Positions 51,461-61,547 of a stretch of 64,000 bases of DNA are shown in pieces. Made by a program: the position numbers and the translations under genes. The notes under the pieces were generated by a model, which had not been told where the DNA came from, made no database searches, and worked only from the letters and a program-made list of their open reading frames with translations. Positions within the stretch are counted from its first letter, which is position 1. Every line of letters starts with the position of its first letter. Source of the stretch: Saccharomyces uvarum (Eukaryota; Ascomycota; Saccharomycetes; Saccharomycetales; Saccharomycetaceae); NCBI GenBank assembly GCA_947243795.1, contig OX365934.1, positions 372,001 to 436,000 of the forward strand. The letters are read 5' to 3'.

Positions 51461-52111
51461 TTACTTGCCCACGACGTTGACATTGTGAGCCTTCAATTCT
51501 TCTATGGCCTTGTTAACGACCTCTGGGTCTTGGCTGATGGGTCTTGTGTAGTCTAGCAGGACAGTGGTCTTGTAGCCCAGCTCTGCGGCGGAGATGGCAG
51601 TAGCTTTGACACAGTACTCCAAGGAGACACCGACGATGTAGACCTCGTCTGTGTGGTGCTTTTCCAGGTACTTGTTCATGTCGGTCTTGTGGAAGTTCCA
51701 GATGTCGTTGAAGGCAGAGTAGTACTCACGGTCGGTCAAGAACCCCTTGTCGACGATCTTCATGTGCTTGGTGAGCACTTGATCCATTATATGGTCGACC
51801 AATTGACTGCCCCAGGTGTTTTTCACACAGTGCACGGGCCACAAGATACCTTCCTGGGTGGAGTCATCACCTGGTTTTGGAGAACGGTAGGTGTAGGTTG
51901 AAAAAGGCTCTTTGTCTTTATGATTTTTGGCGAACGAAACGTGTCTTGCAGGATGCCAGTCTCTGGTCACCACGATTCTGTGCCAGTCTCTATCAGGATC
52001 CTGCATCAGCTCGGAAATTGGATTGATCAACTCCTCACCTTTGGGGACGGTCAAGGAACCCAAAGGGGAGACGAAATCGTTTTGCATGTCCACAACAATT
52101 AAAGTTTTCAT
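51461..52111 (-). CDS. PNC1: nicotinamidase
   Basis: 216 residues from the Met at 52109-52111 (MKTLIVVDMQNDF); the 29 in-frame codons upstream are leader. Pnc1 deamidates nicotinamide to nicotinic acid in the NAD salvage pathway and relieves inhibition of Sir2. Catalytic Asp8, the Lys near 122 (IVDKGF) and Cys167 (SLEYCVKA), and the metal ligands in TRDWHP (Asp/His near 51-53) and LWPVHC (His94), are present. NPY1, also in this window, acts on NADH. Confidence 0.97.
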   Translation of the reverse strand: MKTLIVVDMQNDFVSPLGSLTVPKGEELINPISELMQDPDRDWHRIVVTRDWHPARHVSFAKNHKDKEPFSTYTYRSPKPGDDSTQEGILWPVHCVKNTWGSQLVDHIMDQVLTKHMKIVDKGFLTDREYYSAFNDIWNFHKTDMNKYLEKHHTDEVYIVGVSLEYCVKATAISAAELGYKTTVLLDYTRPISQDPEVVNKAIEELKAHNVNVVGK

Positions 52112-52749
52112 TTTATAGTTTTCTTCTCTATTGTTATTGTAGTTGTTAGTTAGAGAAAAATAATGTATATGATAATCGTAACCAGGTACCACTCTCAATA
52201 ACTGAATATATATATATACATAAAAAAAGAATATAAAATATAAAATATATATGCAGTTTTATTAATAGCTGCTACCATCTCATCGTCATACTGGATGTAC
52301 GTACGTATTGGCCCAAACCAAAACCCCTGCCCTGCCCCTTGTAGAGCTTTTTTTTTTTTTTTTCAAATTTCAATTTCGATTATTCATAGTAGGCAGCACC
52401 ACGCGGCGCCCCCTTTGTGGGGCTACCCCTTTTTGCTTTCTTTTTTTCGGAGACATTCTACGGGCCTCCGCGCCGTGCAAAGAGATAAAGGGACAAATGG
52501 CCCGTGAAAGGTGATATACGTATATAGCGATCAATTGACGTGTGGTCACGCGCTGACGTCTAGAGTGATGTAAAAAAACAAGCACCGGGTGTTACCCAGC
52601 TATGTTTGATCTGAGATTTGTATTTTTTCTGCTTAGATCTCGGCGGCAGTTTTTTCTGCTTCATATAAGGAGGATCCTAGGGAAGACTGGAGGGAGAAGG
52701 AAGAGTAAACAATAGCAGCAGCAACAGCAGACTACCATCACCGCCCATA
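52112..52749. other. PNC1-YGL036W divergent promoter
   Basis: 638 bp. It contains four STRE cores (listed), poly-T at 52350-52364, and TA-rich DNA near 52207-52254. Confidence 0.65.
52324..52430 (-). promoter_or_regulatory. cluster of four stress response elements (STRE) for PNC1
   Basis: CCCCT (AGGGG on the PNC1 strand) at 52324-52328, 52335-52339, 52410-52414 and 52426-52430, 213-319 bp upstream of the PNC1 ATG. S. cerevisiae PNC1 is known for four STREs bound by Msn2/Msn4. Confidence 0.8.
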
Positions 52750-55395
52750 ATGCAGAAATATACTAGCCATGCACCATTGGCGATCACGCCGGCTTCGCGG
52801 GTCTCCCAAGACACCGTTCATGCCCTTTCGCAAGCTATTTTAAAGGCCTTCCAGAAACTAGCTTCCATTGACAGCAATTGTGAAAACAACCCTGTCGATA
52901 TAGCGTTCAAACTGATAAACTCTTTCAAGTATTTACCGGTTTCGGCTGCTGGTGCAGACGCGTTTGACACAGAACTAGAAAACTTGGACATTTTTTCGCC
53001 CCTTCTACACGCTGCCGTTACCTCTGGCAATAATAGTATCATCATATGGGAACTTATAACAATATTATTTGCATACATTTCGATTCATAGGCAATTCCAT
53101 CCTTTGATCTTGCACAACCTGAACGTGTGGAATGAATTTATAGTGGATTATAACAACGAGGTTTCGAGCACGAGCCAGGAGAGGGACCCAATAAAGTTCG
53201 GCGTGTTGTCGCTTCTTTCCATAGTTCAGAATTTCGATGAAATCACCCCAGACTTGTTCGAGTTTTTCAAACTGAGCTTAAAACCAACTTTACTTGAGAT
53301 CTGGGTACCCCAGTGGCAAAACTATAATCCGTCAACAACGAAATTAATCAATGGTGATGAAAAAATTTCTAACTGGATAACAAAAGATTATCATATGGAC
53401 TTCCTCATCACCACTTTCTTATCATCATCATCATCATCTTTGAAAGTCTTACCATCTCATTATTTTGTCTATAAGATTTCCAAGAGAATTTCTCATTTCC
53501 CCAATTTGATTGATCCAAAACTGTATCAACTCGCAATTGCAGTAATAATGGAAAACGGCATCTCAGATATCGACAACAGCAATAGCCACAGCGCTAATTA
53601 CAACGATTTACCCTTTTATTTCCAAATCTTAATGGAAGTTATCGACCATCCTGAATTAAACTATCTGCAAGAGAATCGTTTGATTTTGTTACTTGACATT
53701 GCATTAAATCATTTAATGTTAGTACCCACTCATTGTCTACATTCAAGCTTTGGCAACTTGGGCTCCACTCAAAGTTTATCTTCCACTTTAAATATTATTC
53801 AATTCCTTTTATCGAAATTCTTAATCAACACGGGCAATATTACACAATTAATTAATAAATCAAACAAGAAAAACGTTACCAATAATAACAACAATAACAA
53901 CAATAACAGTAGGAAAAAAGACTGGTTCCAGTCCCAACAAACGAATTATCAAATTCCATTTTGGTTCGAAGATTCCATTTTACCGCCAATCCCACCAATT
54001 TCAAAATCATTATTTACTTTTGACAAAGATTTGAGTCATGAGTCGGATTCAATTATGATTGTCAGGGATTTGTTGCGATGTTTGAACTTAACAATCCTTT
54101 TAAATTCTAAACTTTTAAGGGACTATAACGATTTGAATATTAACGCCTTAACTCAGCCGCCAGATCATAGCAGCAATATCAGTAACGGAAACAACCATAT
54201 CATGATAGAACAGTACATGCAACTTTATCTCATTCCGCTATCCACTTCATTATTACTGGCTCAACAGTTAAACGATCAAGAACAAGAACAGGAAAATAAA
54301 CAAGAGGAAGAAGAAGATAAAAATCTTATTGGATCATCCTCAGTTAGACACTTATCTTCTCAACTAATTTTTTTCAGTTCTTTAAAATTGTGCGAAAATT
54401 TGATCATCAAGGAAAAAAATTTGGCATTATACCACTTAATCAAGTTTATAACAAAAATTTCTCTAGACGACCTGGTATTGCAAAAAATCTCCATCAATCT
54501 ACTAAATCATCTGTTTTTCCATCAAATCAATGATGGAAGTAACCATGACAATTTGATTCAAAGATTATGTTTAAAAAATCAACTCTCCTTACAGGCTTTG
54601 AAAGACTATATCATATTGTGGAATGACGGTTCCCAAGTTTATAATTCATTCTTCAAGAACCTTTTCTATGAAGACCAGCCTGAAATCGAAACTACAAGGT
54701 TAACAATGTCTGACTTGGTAGGATTTTTCTCCGACGACGAGCAAATTGTAATATCTACGCCTCCAACCACCATGACATCAGTCACCACTAATGACCGTCC
54801 TGTATCATTGCAACCAATTCCACAGAAAAATAACGTTGAGGTTTTCACTCCCTTATCAAAATACGATGCTTATTCTTCCAATTCCTTTGTACCGTCCTCA
54901 TCGAATAATGCTAATACCAGTACTAATAAACAGCCACAGCAGCCACAGCAGCCACAAAATACTACCCCATCTTCCTCCAATAGGTACCTGTACAACAAAA
55001 GTGCTCTTCCACAAGAACATAGTAGCGGTAACAACGATAACAGTACACAAGTATCTGGATCCATGAATGACAGTTATTCTCTTGACAATTCATTTAGTAC
55101 CACCAATACCAATATGACGAGGCAACCAACTACGTTGACTAGAGCCACCGATGCAATGACGACCGCGCCTACGACACCAACTTCATACAAGAACAGTAAT
55201 TGTAACAACAATAACAATCTATGGATTGAATCGCCAATGGCAAATTTCAAAAGTTGCATTATCAACAAAAACTCCAACAAGAATAAAATGGTGAACACTG
55301 GAAAAAATTACATTCTGGGGGGCCACAACAAAGTTAAAAACAATAGTAGGGCTCAATCAATACATATAGACGACTTTGAAAATAGTAACGACTAA
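52750..55395 (+). CDS. YGL036W: large protein of unknown function (YGL036W orthologue)
   Basis: 881 residues. Residues about 20-660 are helical and leucine-rich, resembling an alpha-solenoid with no catalytic motif. An Asn-run insert lies near 375-390 and an acidic Gln/Glu stretch near 515-525 (DQEQEQENKQEEEEDKN). From about 675 on the protein is Ser/Asn/Thr/Gln-rich and disordered, ending in a basic segment and HIDDFENSND. The position and general build match S. cerevisiae YGL036W (about 909 residues). I know of no assigned function. Confidence 0.88.
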   Translation: MQKYTSHAPLAITPASRVSQDTVHALSQAILKAFQKLASIDSNCENNPVDIAFKLINSFKYLPVSAAGADAFDTELENLDIFSPLLHAAVTSGNNSIIIWELITILFAYISIHRQFHPLILHNLNVWNEFIVDYNNEVSSTSQERDPIKFGVLSLLSIVQNFDEITPDLFEFFKLSLKPTLLEIWVPQWQNYNPSTTKLINGDEKISNWITKDYHMDFLITTFLSSSSSSLKVLPSHYFVYKISKRISHFPNLIDPKLYQLAIAVIMENGISDIDNSNSHSANYNDLPFYFQILMEVIDHPELNYLQENRLILLLDIALNHLMLVPTHCLHSSFGNLGSTQSLSSTLNIIQFLLSKFLINTGNITQLINKSNKKNVTNNNNNNNNNSRKKDWFQSQQTNYQIPFWFEDSILPPIPPISKSLFTFDKDLSHESDSIMIVRDLLRCLNLTILLNSKLLRDYNDLNINALTQPPDHSSNISNGNNHIMIEQYMQLYLIPLSTSLLLAQQLNDQEQEQENKQEEEEDKNLIGSSSVRHLSSQLIFFSSLKLCENLIIKEKNLALYHLIKFITKISLDDLVLQKISINLLNHLFFHQINDGSNHDNLIQRLCLKNQLSLQALKDYIILWNDGSQVYNSFFKNLFYEDQPEIETTRLTMSDLVGFFSDDEQIVISTPPTTMTSVTTNDRPVSLQPIPQKNNVEVFTPLSKYDAYSSNSFVPSSSNNANTSTNKQPQQPQQPQNTTPSSSNRYLYNKSALPQEHSSGNNDNSTQVSGSMNDSYSLDNSFSTTNTNMTRQPTTLTRATDAMTTAPTTPTSYKNSNCNNNNNLWIESPMANFKSCIINKNSNKNKMVNTGKNYILGGHNKVKNNSRAQSIHIDDFENSND

Positions 55396-55583
55396 TCGAC
55401 GCTGCCGGCGCAAGCAAAATCTATGTCTGAATCAAGGGAATGCATCTTAACTGAACTTGGATATTATTAGAATATATATTATTATTATTATTATTATTAC
55501 TATTATTTATTAATTATTAATATTGTTAAAATTTATCTGTTGTCTTTTCATCATCACCTCGCTGCCATGAACATGCCAGCGTA

Positions 55584-55844
55584 TCAATCCGTGTGGGGGA
55601 AAGGTAATGGCAAACTCCTTATCGGTGGTAATCTTTCCGGTTCCTGAGTTTGTGAATCTGGGAACGATTTGGGGGTTTGTTGGATAGATACGGCGGTATT
55701 AGCCATGTTCATCCTTGGTGATAGTAACAAAGGTGTAGTACTCAAAGAGTTATTAGAAGTCACAATTTGATTTTGATTTTGATTTTGGTATTGGTTTTGA
55801 CTGGACAGCGACGAGTTTTGCAATTGCAACAACGGATGATGCTC

Positions 55845-55880
<36 letters not shown>

Positions 55881-57125
55881 AACGTTCAGTAGTCTGTTGC
55901 TCAGCTCTCTCTGGAAATCGGGCGACGACGATGCAGAATGCAAATGGTTCTGGTTCATTACGTATTCCAAAGTATGCAGATTCGTACCACTAGCCGACCT
56001 ACTCAGCATTGTCGTGGGTGTAGAGGTCTTGGATTTTTTCCTTGATTGCTCTTGTGAGTAGTCCTGGTCAAGATTGTCAATGCTGGAGTTGGATGGATCC
56101 TTCAAACCATCATCTTCCTCTTCCCCGCCGGTGGTGAAATCAGAGTCGGATTCATTCGAATTCCTTTGATCAATCAATAAGTCGTTCAGACTCAATACTG
56201 AATTTGGTCTCTTCAACTGTATGGAGCTTTGGGTGGTTTGGGCTCTGTACCCGGCATTAGTGCTTGCATTCCCATTGTTTAATCCCTGGAAATCCGTTAA
56301 GGATCGCGGCCTTGGTAGTATAACGGTGTTCGAATAACGTTGTGACTGCGAATTTTGTTGCTGTTGCTGCTGTTTTTGCTCAGGGGTATCTATAAATACG
56401 GTTCTAGGCGCACTGTTGGCGATGGGGGTCATCATTTGTAAAGACGACAACGCATTCAACTTCAGTCTACTGCCACTATGACTATTATTCAACGAGGACG
56501 AGGTAGAGGGAGCGGATGTAGTCTGGTAGTTCATGCTGTTCAATGTCACAGTAGGAGGGGGCTTTACCGATACGGGGATCTTAGCCAGTGGGTTGGGAGA
56601 AGAGGCCACGGACGCGTCATTACCACCACCGGTTTCGCCAATTTCGAACTTCGTTCTTCTGCCGTTTCGAGTGGAAGATCGACTTGGATATTCCTTCGGA
56701 GCAATCGCTATAGGACCAGAAGGAGATAGCTGTTGCTGGGGTAATAGAGGAGCGAAGTTTGCCGTATTCAAGTCAGGTATACTGGTGGCACTATTTGTCG
56801 GCGAGCCGACTACCTTCTTCTTCCTGCCTCTTTTGCCCCGAGGATGAGAGTTGGTATGGATTCTTCTGTGCCTTGTTAGTTCGTCGCTTCTACTGAACCT
56901 TTTCACACATCCGGGGAAGTCACAAGCGTGGGGCTTCTCACCAGTGTGAATCCTCATGTGTCTTGTCTGGTGTTCCAGCCTATGGAACGCTCTTTGGCAT
57001 ATGGGACAAGCATGCGGTCTGGGCGCCTCTGATTTCATAGCCGTCTTGGACTTGTTCTGGTTGTCCCTCAACAAAGACCCATCGTCGGCGTTAGATACCT
57101 GCGGCACTGGATATGGACTTTGCAT
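55584..57125 (-). CDS. MIG1: glucose repressor Mig1, C2H2 zinc finger protein
   Basis: 513 residues. Two tandem C2H2 fingers lie at about 37-90, joined by the TGEKPHAC linker and followed by a basic [11 protein letters not shown] stretch. Mig1 recruits Cyc8-Tup1 to GC boxes and is exported after Snf1 phosphorylation. The middle has serine-rich regulatory regions (for example [15 protein letters not shown]). A pure poly-Gln run (coded as CTG units on the plus strand, 55847-55878) lies near residue 422. The C-terminal repression segment [15 protein letters not shown] is present. Confidence 0.96.
55847..55878. repeat. CTG/CAG repeat in MIG1 poly-Gln
   Basis: Nearly pure CTG units on the plus strand, coding glutamines of Mig1. 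Edges are approximate. Confidence 0.85.
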
Positions 57126-58046
57126 AGTTATTCTATTGTGTTCTGTTCACTGGACTCTGCTCTAGCTGCAATCACAAGGGGCTATGGTCAAACTGCCTTT
57201 TAAGTTCTTTCGAATGCTTTGCCGGGGTTGTCTTACTCCACGTTGTCTTGGGTAATGGATGCTGCTGCGATGAAAAGATATAATAAATAGATTATCCGAG
57301 AAGCACTAATTTCTTTTCTTTTTTCTGCTTGCTCTTCCCCACTTTCGCTCTTCCCGCCTGTTGTAAAAATTTGCTGTTGCTTCTTCTTTCTCGCAAGTTT
57401 TTCCGGAGGAAAACGCCGCAGGGCCTCCGCTACCACTCCAGATTTTCCCGAAGTGGGGGGCTGTGTTCTATTACTGAAACAAAGGCGGAGCAGGAGAACA
57501 AGCCAGAAAATACCCAGGTGCTTGACCACGATAGCTAAGCAAGCTGGACATGCCGCCCCGGAGTTTCCCGGTAGGCCGGGCCGGCACGGCCCGCTGGGCG
57601 CCTGTCGTCATGGCTGCTGTGCTTTATTGACGAGCGCGACTGGGTGTCCCTGTTGCCATTCTGTATTGGCGTCGGAAACCCTTATCGCTCGCTTCAGTCT
57701 TGCTTAGGTATGCCAGGACCAGTCTGAAGTAGCTGGTGCGCTATTTTGTGCGCTATCTCGACCGCTGCGAAAAAAAAACACGTGCGATAGTAGTTGGTTT
57801 GCCAACCCCGGACACCAATGTTCCACACGTCAGATTTCCAGACGCCGGGCCTCAAGGAGTTGGCTGGTTCATTTTTGTTTTGTTTTACTGGCGCGACTAC
57901 TTTCCTATTTGGCCGGTTGCGCTGCGGTCTTGACTGTCTCCTTCCCCTCCCCCACGCAACGCGGACGCGGACACGGACGCGTGGGGTCGATTGTATTGTA
58001 CACCCAAACGTCAGGGCTGGGCGGAAAAACCCATGTTATAGAAACC
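57126..58046. other. MIG1 upstream region to tRNA-Leu(UAA)
   Basis: 921 bp of comparatively GC-rich DNA, with a very GC-rich patch at 57555-57605. A 98-codon minus-strand ORF (57233-57529) with a hydrophobic start lies where S. cerevisiae has a dubious ORF. I do not call it. Confidence 0.5.
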
Positions 58047-58130
58047 GGAGGGTTGGCCGAGTGGTCTAAGGCGGCAGACTTAAGATCTGTTGGACGGTTG
58101 TCCGCGCGAGTTCGAACCTCGCATCCTTCA
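58047..58130 (+). tRNA. tL(UAA): tRNA-Leu (UAA)
   Basis: 84 nt, type II. Acceptor GGAGGGT pairs with ATCCTTC, the anticodon TAA lies in ACTTAAGA, the extra arm is GTTGGACGGTTGTCC, and the T-loop is TTCGAAC. There is no intron. Discriminator A. Confidence 0.97.
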
Positions 58131-58272
58131 TTATTTTTATCAACATCTGCCTTGCTCCCTAATGGAACTTAAACTTACCGATGCACTTGTGGAGGCTCAT
58201 CTGGAGTCAAGATCTTCTCTTGGCAGCGTTCACTGTAAAATACGTCATAGCGGCAGAAAAACCTTGCTTGCT

Positions 58273-58282
58273 TGGGCGGCTA
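58273..58282 (+). promoter_or_regulatory. URS1-like meiotic element of HOP2
   Basis: TGGGCGGCTA, one base from the Ume6-binding URS1 core TCGGCGGCTA, about 125 bp upstream of the HOP2 ATG. This position is typical for early meiotic genes. Confidence 0.6.
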
Positions 58283-58405
58283 AATGTTCAACTAGTTAAC
58301 GAACTTTTTACGCGGCCTAAAAAGACATAGGTTTGCTTTGAAACTTGACTCTGTAATAAACAAGGTGCCAAGTCGATATACACTAATTGCTCTATATCCC
58401 CAAGA

Positions 58406-59195
58406 ATGGCTCTCAAAAAGAAATCGAATGAGAAGACCGTCCAGGCAAAAGGCTCAGAGGGTAAAGTACACGCTTTTTTTTTCTATACTTTTATATCTTT
58501 CATTGGCCGTTACTAACAGTATCCCCTTTTCGTTTTCATCAGCCGAACAACTAATAGAAGGCTATCTGGTGTCACAGTATAAGCCGTTTGCCGTTAATGA
58601 TATTATCCAGAATCTGAACAATAAAGTAAGCAGGACAACCGCCACCAAAGCATTGGAAAATTTGGTCAACGAAAAACGCATAGTATCAAAGGTATTTGGC
58701 AAAATCGTAATCTACTCTTGTAATGAGCAGGAACCGAAATTACCCAAAGATATTGATTTTTCTAAATTTGACTTCGAGACAGTATCGCAGTTGAGAAATG
58801 ATTTGATCGAATTAGAAAGAGACAAGGCGACCGCCAGAGACGCTCTCGACTCCGTAACTAAAGAGCCGGAAAACGCCGAACTTTTAACTATCATTGAAAC
58901 AGAGGAAACTGAACTAAGAGAGATTAAGTCAAAGCTAGAAAGCTTACAGAACGATTGGAATCCAGCCAATGATGAAATCGTTAAACAGATAATTTCTAGA
59001 GACACGCTCTTGCAGAAGGAAATTGCCAAACGGTCAAAGATCTGCAAAAACCTAATTGCTACAATAAAGGACTCAGTGTGCCCAAAAAATATGAACGAAT
59101 TTTTGGTATGTATCTGGAATGATTTCCATTGCTTACTTGCGAAGTATACTAACAAAAGCTTTTCACAGGAAGAAATTGGATTCGAAAACATTTGA
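58406..59195 (+). CDS. HOP2: meiotic homologous-pairing protein Hop2: join(58406..58460, 58543..59105, 59169..59195)
   Basis: Spliced product of 214 residues. Exon 1 (55 nt, MALKKKSNEKTVQAKGSE) has no independent value without the splice. Intron 1 (58461-58542, 82 nt) runs from GTAAAGT to TTCATCAG with TACTAAC. Intron 2 (59106-59168, 63 nt) runs from GTATGT to CACAG with TACTAAC at 59147-59153. Exon 3 codes EEIGFENI. Residues about 20-85 form a winged helix (EGYLVSQYKPFAVNDIIQNL), then a long coiled coil (about 110-190). Hop2-Mnd1 stimulates Dmc1 strand exchange. The two-intron structure and sizes match S. cerevisiae. Confidence 0.94.
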
Positions 59196-59362
59196 AGAAG
59201 AAGAAATGTTTCCGCCTCCCCCCCCCCATATGCTTGCTCTATTGCTGGTTCAGTTTTTATCATTTTCTTCTTTTTTTTATTATTATTATAACTAATTTAC
59301 ATACAGGTAAATAATTTTCTTTAATGTGTATAAGTGTCATGAACAGTGAATTTGGAGGCACA

Positions 59363-59626
59363 TCAAAAGACATACTGTGTATTTATAGGGCTGTTTTTGT
59401 TCGTTGTAGTGGCTGCAGACCCGCAACTGCTAACATATGTTATGGACCTGTAGTATTCGAATACACCTTGCATTGCTTTCCCATTGGCAAGAATAGCAGT
59501 GGTTGACACGGAATATGGCGTGGACTCTAAACTAGCAGAGGGAATTTGCTCGCATGAAACGGCCACGTCCTGTGCTAAAGCTGGAGCGAAAAGGGAAATT
59601 AACGATAAATACTGGGAGAACTGCAT
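59363..59626 (-). CDS. AGA2: a-agglutinin binding subunit Aga2
   Basis: 87 residues from the Met at 59624-59626. The frame is open far upstream, but MQFSQYLSLISLFAPALAQ is a secretion signal ending in the usual A-L-A cleavage site, and the total equals S. cerevisiae Aga2. The two cysteines (CEQIPS near 25, SSCGS near 68) pair with Aga1 on the cell wall. The C-terminus NTQYVF binds alpha-agglutinin. The N-terminal part differs more from S. cerevisiae than the rest, as expected for a fast-evolving mating protein. It is an a-specific gene. Confidence 0.95.
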   Translation of the reverse strand: MQFSQYLSLISLFAPALAQDVAVSCEQIPSASLESTPYSVSTTAILANGKAMQGVFEYYRSITYVSSCGSAATTTNKNSPINTQYVF

Positions 59627-59810
59627 GTTGCGTACAGGTAAGATGTGTGATTGATTTTGAGCGTGTGTCACTATTGCCGAGAGCAGGACAAGAACACAGA
59701 AGAAGGACAAGAAAGTAAGAATATCTGATCCGTCACATCTTTCAATATGTATTCTTATACCCACAAGCAAATCTTGTTGCTCTGCAAAAACGGGATTGGG
59801 GCCAAGAGCA

Positions 59811-59817
59811 TGAAACA
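59811..59817 (+). promoter_or_regulatory. pheromone response element of AGA2
   Basis: Exact TGAAACA (Ste12 site), about 185 bp upstream of the AGA2 ATG. AGA2 is pheromone induced. Confidence 0.6.
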
Positions 59818-59889
59818 ATCCCCTTGATGAGCTGTAGATGCGTGGTGAATGTTTCCCTGTCGAGCCTATGCATGTCAAAATTTTATCCG

Positions 59890-59918
59890 CGTGTAATTAC
59901 CGCATTCGGAAATTACAT
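59890..59918 (-). promoter_or_regulatory. alpha2-Mcm1 operator (a-specific gene operator) of AGA2
   Basis: Near-symmetric: CGTGTAATTACC, a GCATTC centre, then GGAAATTACAT. Alpha2 half-sites flank an Mcm1 P-box, the standard operator that silences a-specific genes in alpha cells. It lies 264 bp upstream of the AGA2 start. Confidence 0.88.
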
Positions 59919-60271
59919 AGTTTCAGTAGGTCTTCCTTCCCAAAAAAAAAAGGCATTCAGCAGGGCGGTGAAGTTTTAGCATCAAACGGCGTCCTCGGAT
60001 TGTTGGCAGCATGTCGAAACAGATTCCTCTATACTCTACGTGCACTCTGTGGTGATTAGTCTCGCGAGTATGCCTATTACTCAAAAAAAAAAACGTGATT
60101 AAGTTTGCCCCTACAAACACATCGCGAAATCTGGAGCTCAAAATGATAGATAGATAGATAGTAAATTATACCTCGTGAATGAATTATACAGAAAATAATA
60201 CTAAATCGAAATATTTAAAAATGATTTAAAAGAAAAATATTCATTGTACATAATAAGTTCAAGCATAAATC

Positions 60272-60739
60272 TTAACGAGAAGTAGCAGCAACCTTTTGGA
60301 AAGCACCCTTAGCTTGTTGCTTGGAGAACTTGGAACCTTGAGTACCAACGGATTTAGCCTTTTCAGCCTTTCTGGCAGCTTTGTCAGTCTTCTTCTTTTC
60401 CTTGTTAGCCTTCAACTTTTCGTCTCTGTTAGCCTTTCTGACTTCTGGCTTCAAGGCTCTTCTTTCCTTGATCAAGTCCAAAGAAGCACCGGTGATTGGT
60501 CTTTGGGCCTTGACGGTCTTTCTAGATCTCTTCTTGGCAACTTCTTCAGTGATACCTTTCTTGTGGTGCTTTCTGAACAAGACAGTCCAAGCGATTCTTC
60601 TTGGGTTCTTTCTTTGCTTGAACAAAGAAGCAGATTTGGAGTTTTGGAATCTGAAGATCTTAGAGTCACCACGGACAAACAAAGTACCTCTACCTGGGTA
60701 GATTCTGTTACCTGAAAAGGAATCAATTTCAACCTTCAT
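60272..60739 (-). CDS. RPL24A: 60S ribosomal protein eL24
   Basis: 155 residues, intronless in its coding part. The N-terminal zinc-ribbon-like fold (MKVEIDSFSGNRIYPGRGTLF onward, with the zinc cysteines lost as usual in yeast eL24) is followed by a long basic helix (RRIAWTVLFRKHHKKG..., then Lys/Ala/Glu-rich). Codon use is extremely biased (GGT, AAG, AGA), as in highly expressed genes. The 5' leader contains a candidate intron at 60747-60907. A paralogue, RPL24B, exists in S. cerevisiae; synteny indicates the A copy. Confidence 0.97.
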   Translation of the reverse strand: MKVEIDSFSGNRIYPGRGTLFVRGDSKIFRFQNSKSASLFKQRKNPRRIAWTVLFRKHHKKGITEEVAKKRSRKTVKAQRPITGASLDLIKERRALKPEVRKANRDEKLKANKEKKKTDKAARKAEKAKSVGTQGSKFSKQQAKGAFQKVAATSR

Positions 60740-60746
60740 TTTATCA

Positions 60747-60907
60747 CTGTGATTAAACGCATTTTCAAAAATATTTGAAAAAATTTCATGTTAGTAAATC
60801 TAATTCAACGTAATAGTTGTCTTGTCGGTAGAAATAATGGCATTTTGGCTATTCGCGAACTTCATGTAGTTATAGAGTGCGCAAGATAGTACAACGGGTG
60901 AACATAC
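60747..60907 (-). other. candidate intron in the RPL24A 5' leader
   Basis: On the minus strand: consensus donor GTATGT (60907-60902), exact branch box TACTAAC (60796-60790), and the first AG downstream of it at 60748-60747 in ATCACAG, 44 nt past the branch A. The length is 161 nt. The acceptor lies only 7 nt before the RPL24A ATG. I do not recall an annotated intron for this gene. Confidence 0.7.
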
Positions 60908-61337
60908 ACTCTTCCTTTTCTGCTGACATTTTTTCTCCAAGTTGATAGTATTTAACTCCAGTCATTATTCGTGTTCAAAAATTCTGCCCTCGCCACAAGC
61001 TTTTTTTTATGGGATATCTTGCTCAAGAATTGGCTTTATTTTGTACTAGGATAAACCTCAATTTTTCAAAATTGGGTTGAGCTGTTTTAGCTCAATGGAA
61101 TATCTCCTATGTTGCTCATTTTAACGTTGTGTAGCACTCGGTCGCCATTATTTCAGATTGCGCATCATATGGGGACATACCTCTCAAGTTATTGTCTTGG
61201 TGTCTTCTTTAACTTTGAAATAGTAATAGTGCTAGTATCGTACACATTCTCATATACGCACTATCTACTGAAATTACCATACAATAGATTGGTAGTGTCT
61301 TACTGCTGGACAGAACTCTCTGTCCGTCGGTGAGGCC

Positions 61338-61405
61338 ACCATCTCTGCCCGCGGCAGGCAGACCGTCCTGCAGGCAGGCTCTGCCTGGCTCTGCCTAGAG
61401 ATGGT
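61338..61405. repeat. GC-rich nested inverted repeat
   Basis: Outer arms ACCATCTCT (61338-61346) and AGAGATGGT (61397-61405), 9 bp. Inside lie repeated GGCAGG/CTCTGCCT units that can form further stems, such as CAGGCA with TGCCTG. It is a GC-rich island in AT-rich DNA. Confidence 0.85.
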
Positions 61406-61535
61406 ACACTTTAGCCCGCCATCGCGGTGAGACTTCCCAGTTTGCTGGCTGAAAATGGAAATTCCAATCAGACAAAGAAAAAAGTGAACCTTTCTAAAGT
61501 CTTAAGTATGTGGTGAATAGGTGTTTTAAGATAAA

Positions 61536-61547
61536 ATGCACGGATGG
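61536..61547 (-). promoter_or_regulatory. Rap1-like box of RPL30
   Basis: The minus strand reads CCATCCGTGCAT, one base off the ribosomal-protein Rap1 form ACATCCGTGCAT. It is about 306-317 bp upstream of the RPL30 ATG, the normal distance. Confidence 0.6.

Larger units (their letters stand above)
59627..60271. other. AGA2 promoter and RPL24A 3' region
   Basis: 645 bp. It holds an alpha2-Mcm1 operator and a pheromone-response TGAAACA (both listed) and a (GATA)4 microsatellite near 60147-60162. Confidence 0.7.

Noticed and set aside
57233-57529. 98-codon minus-strand ORF upstream of MIG1 with a hydrophobic start
   Set aside because: Lies at the place of a dubious S. cerevisiae ORF, has low-complexity basic sequence, and offers no evidence of constraint from one sequence.
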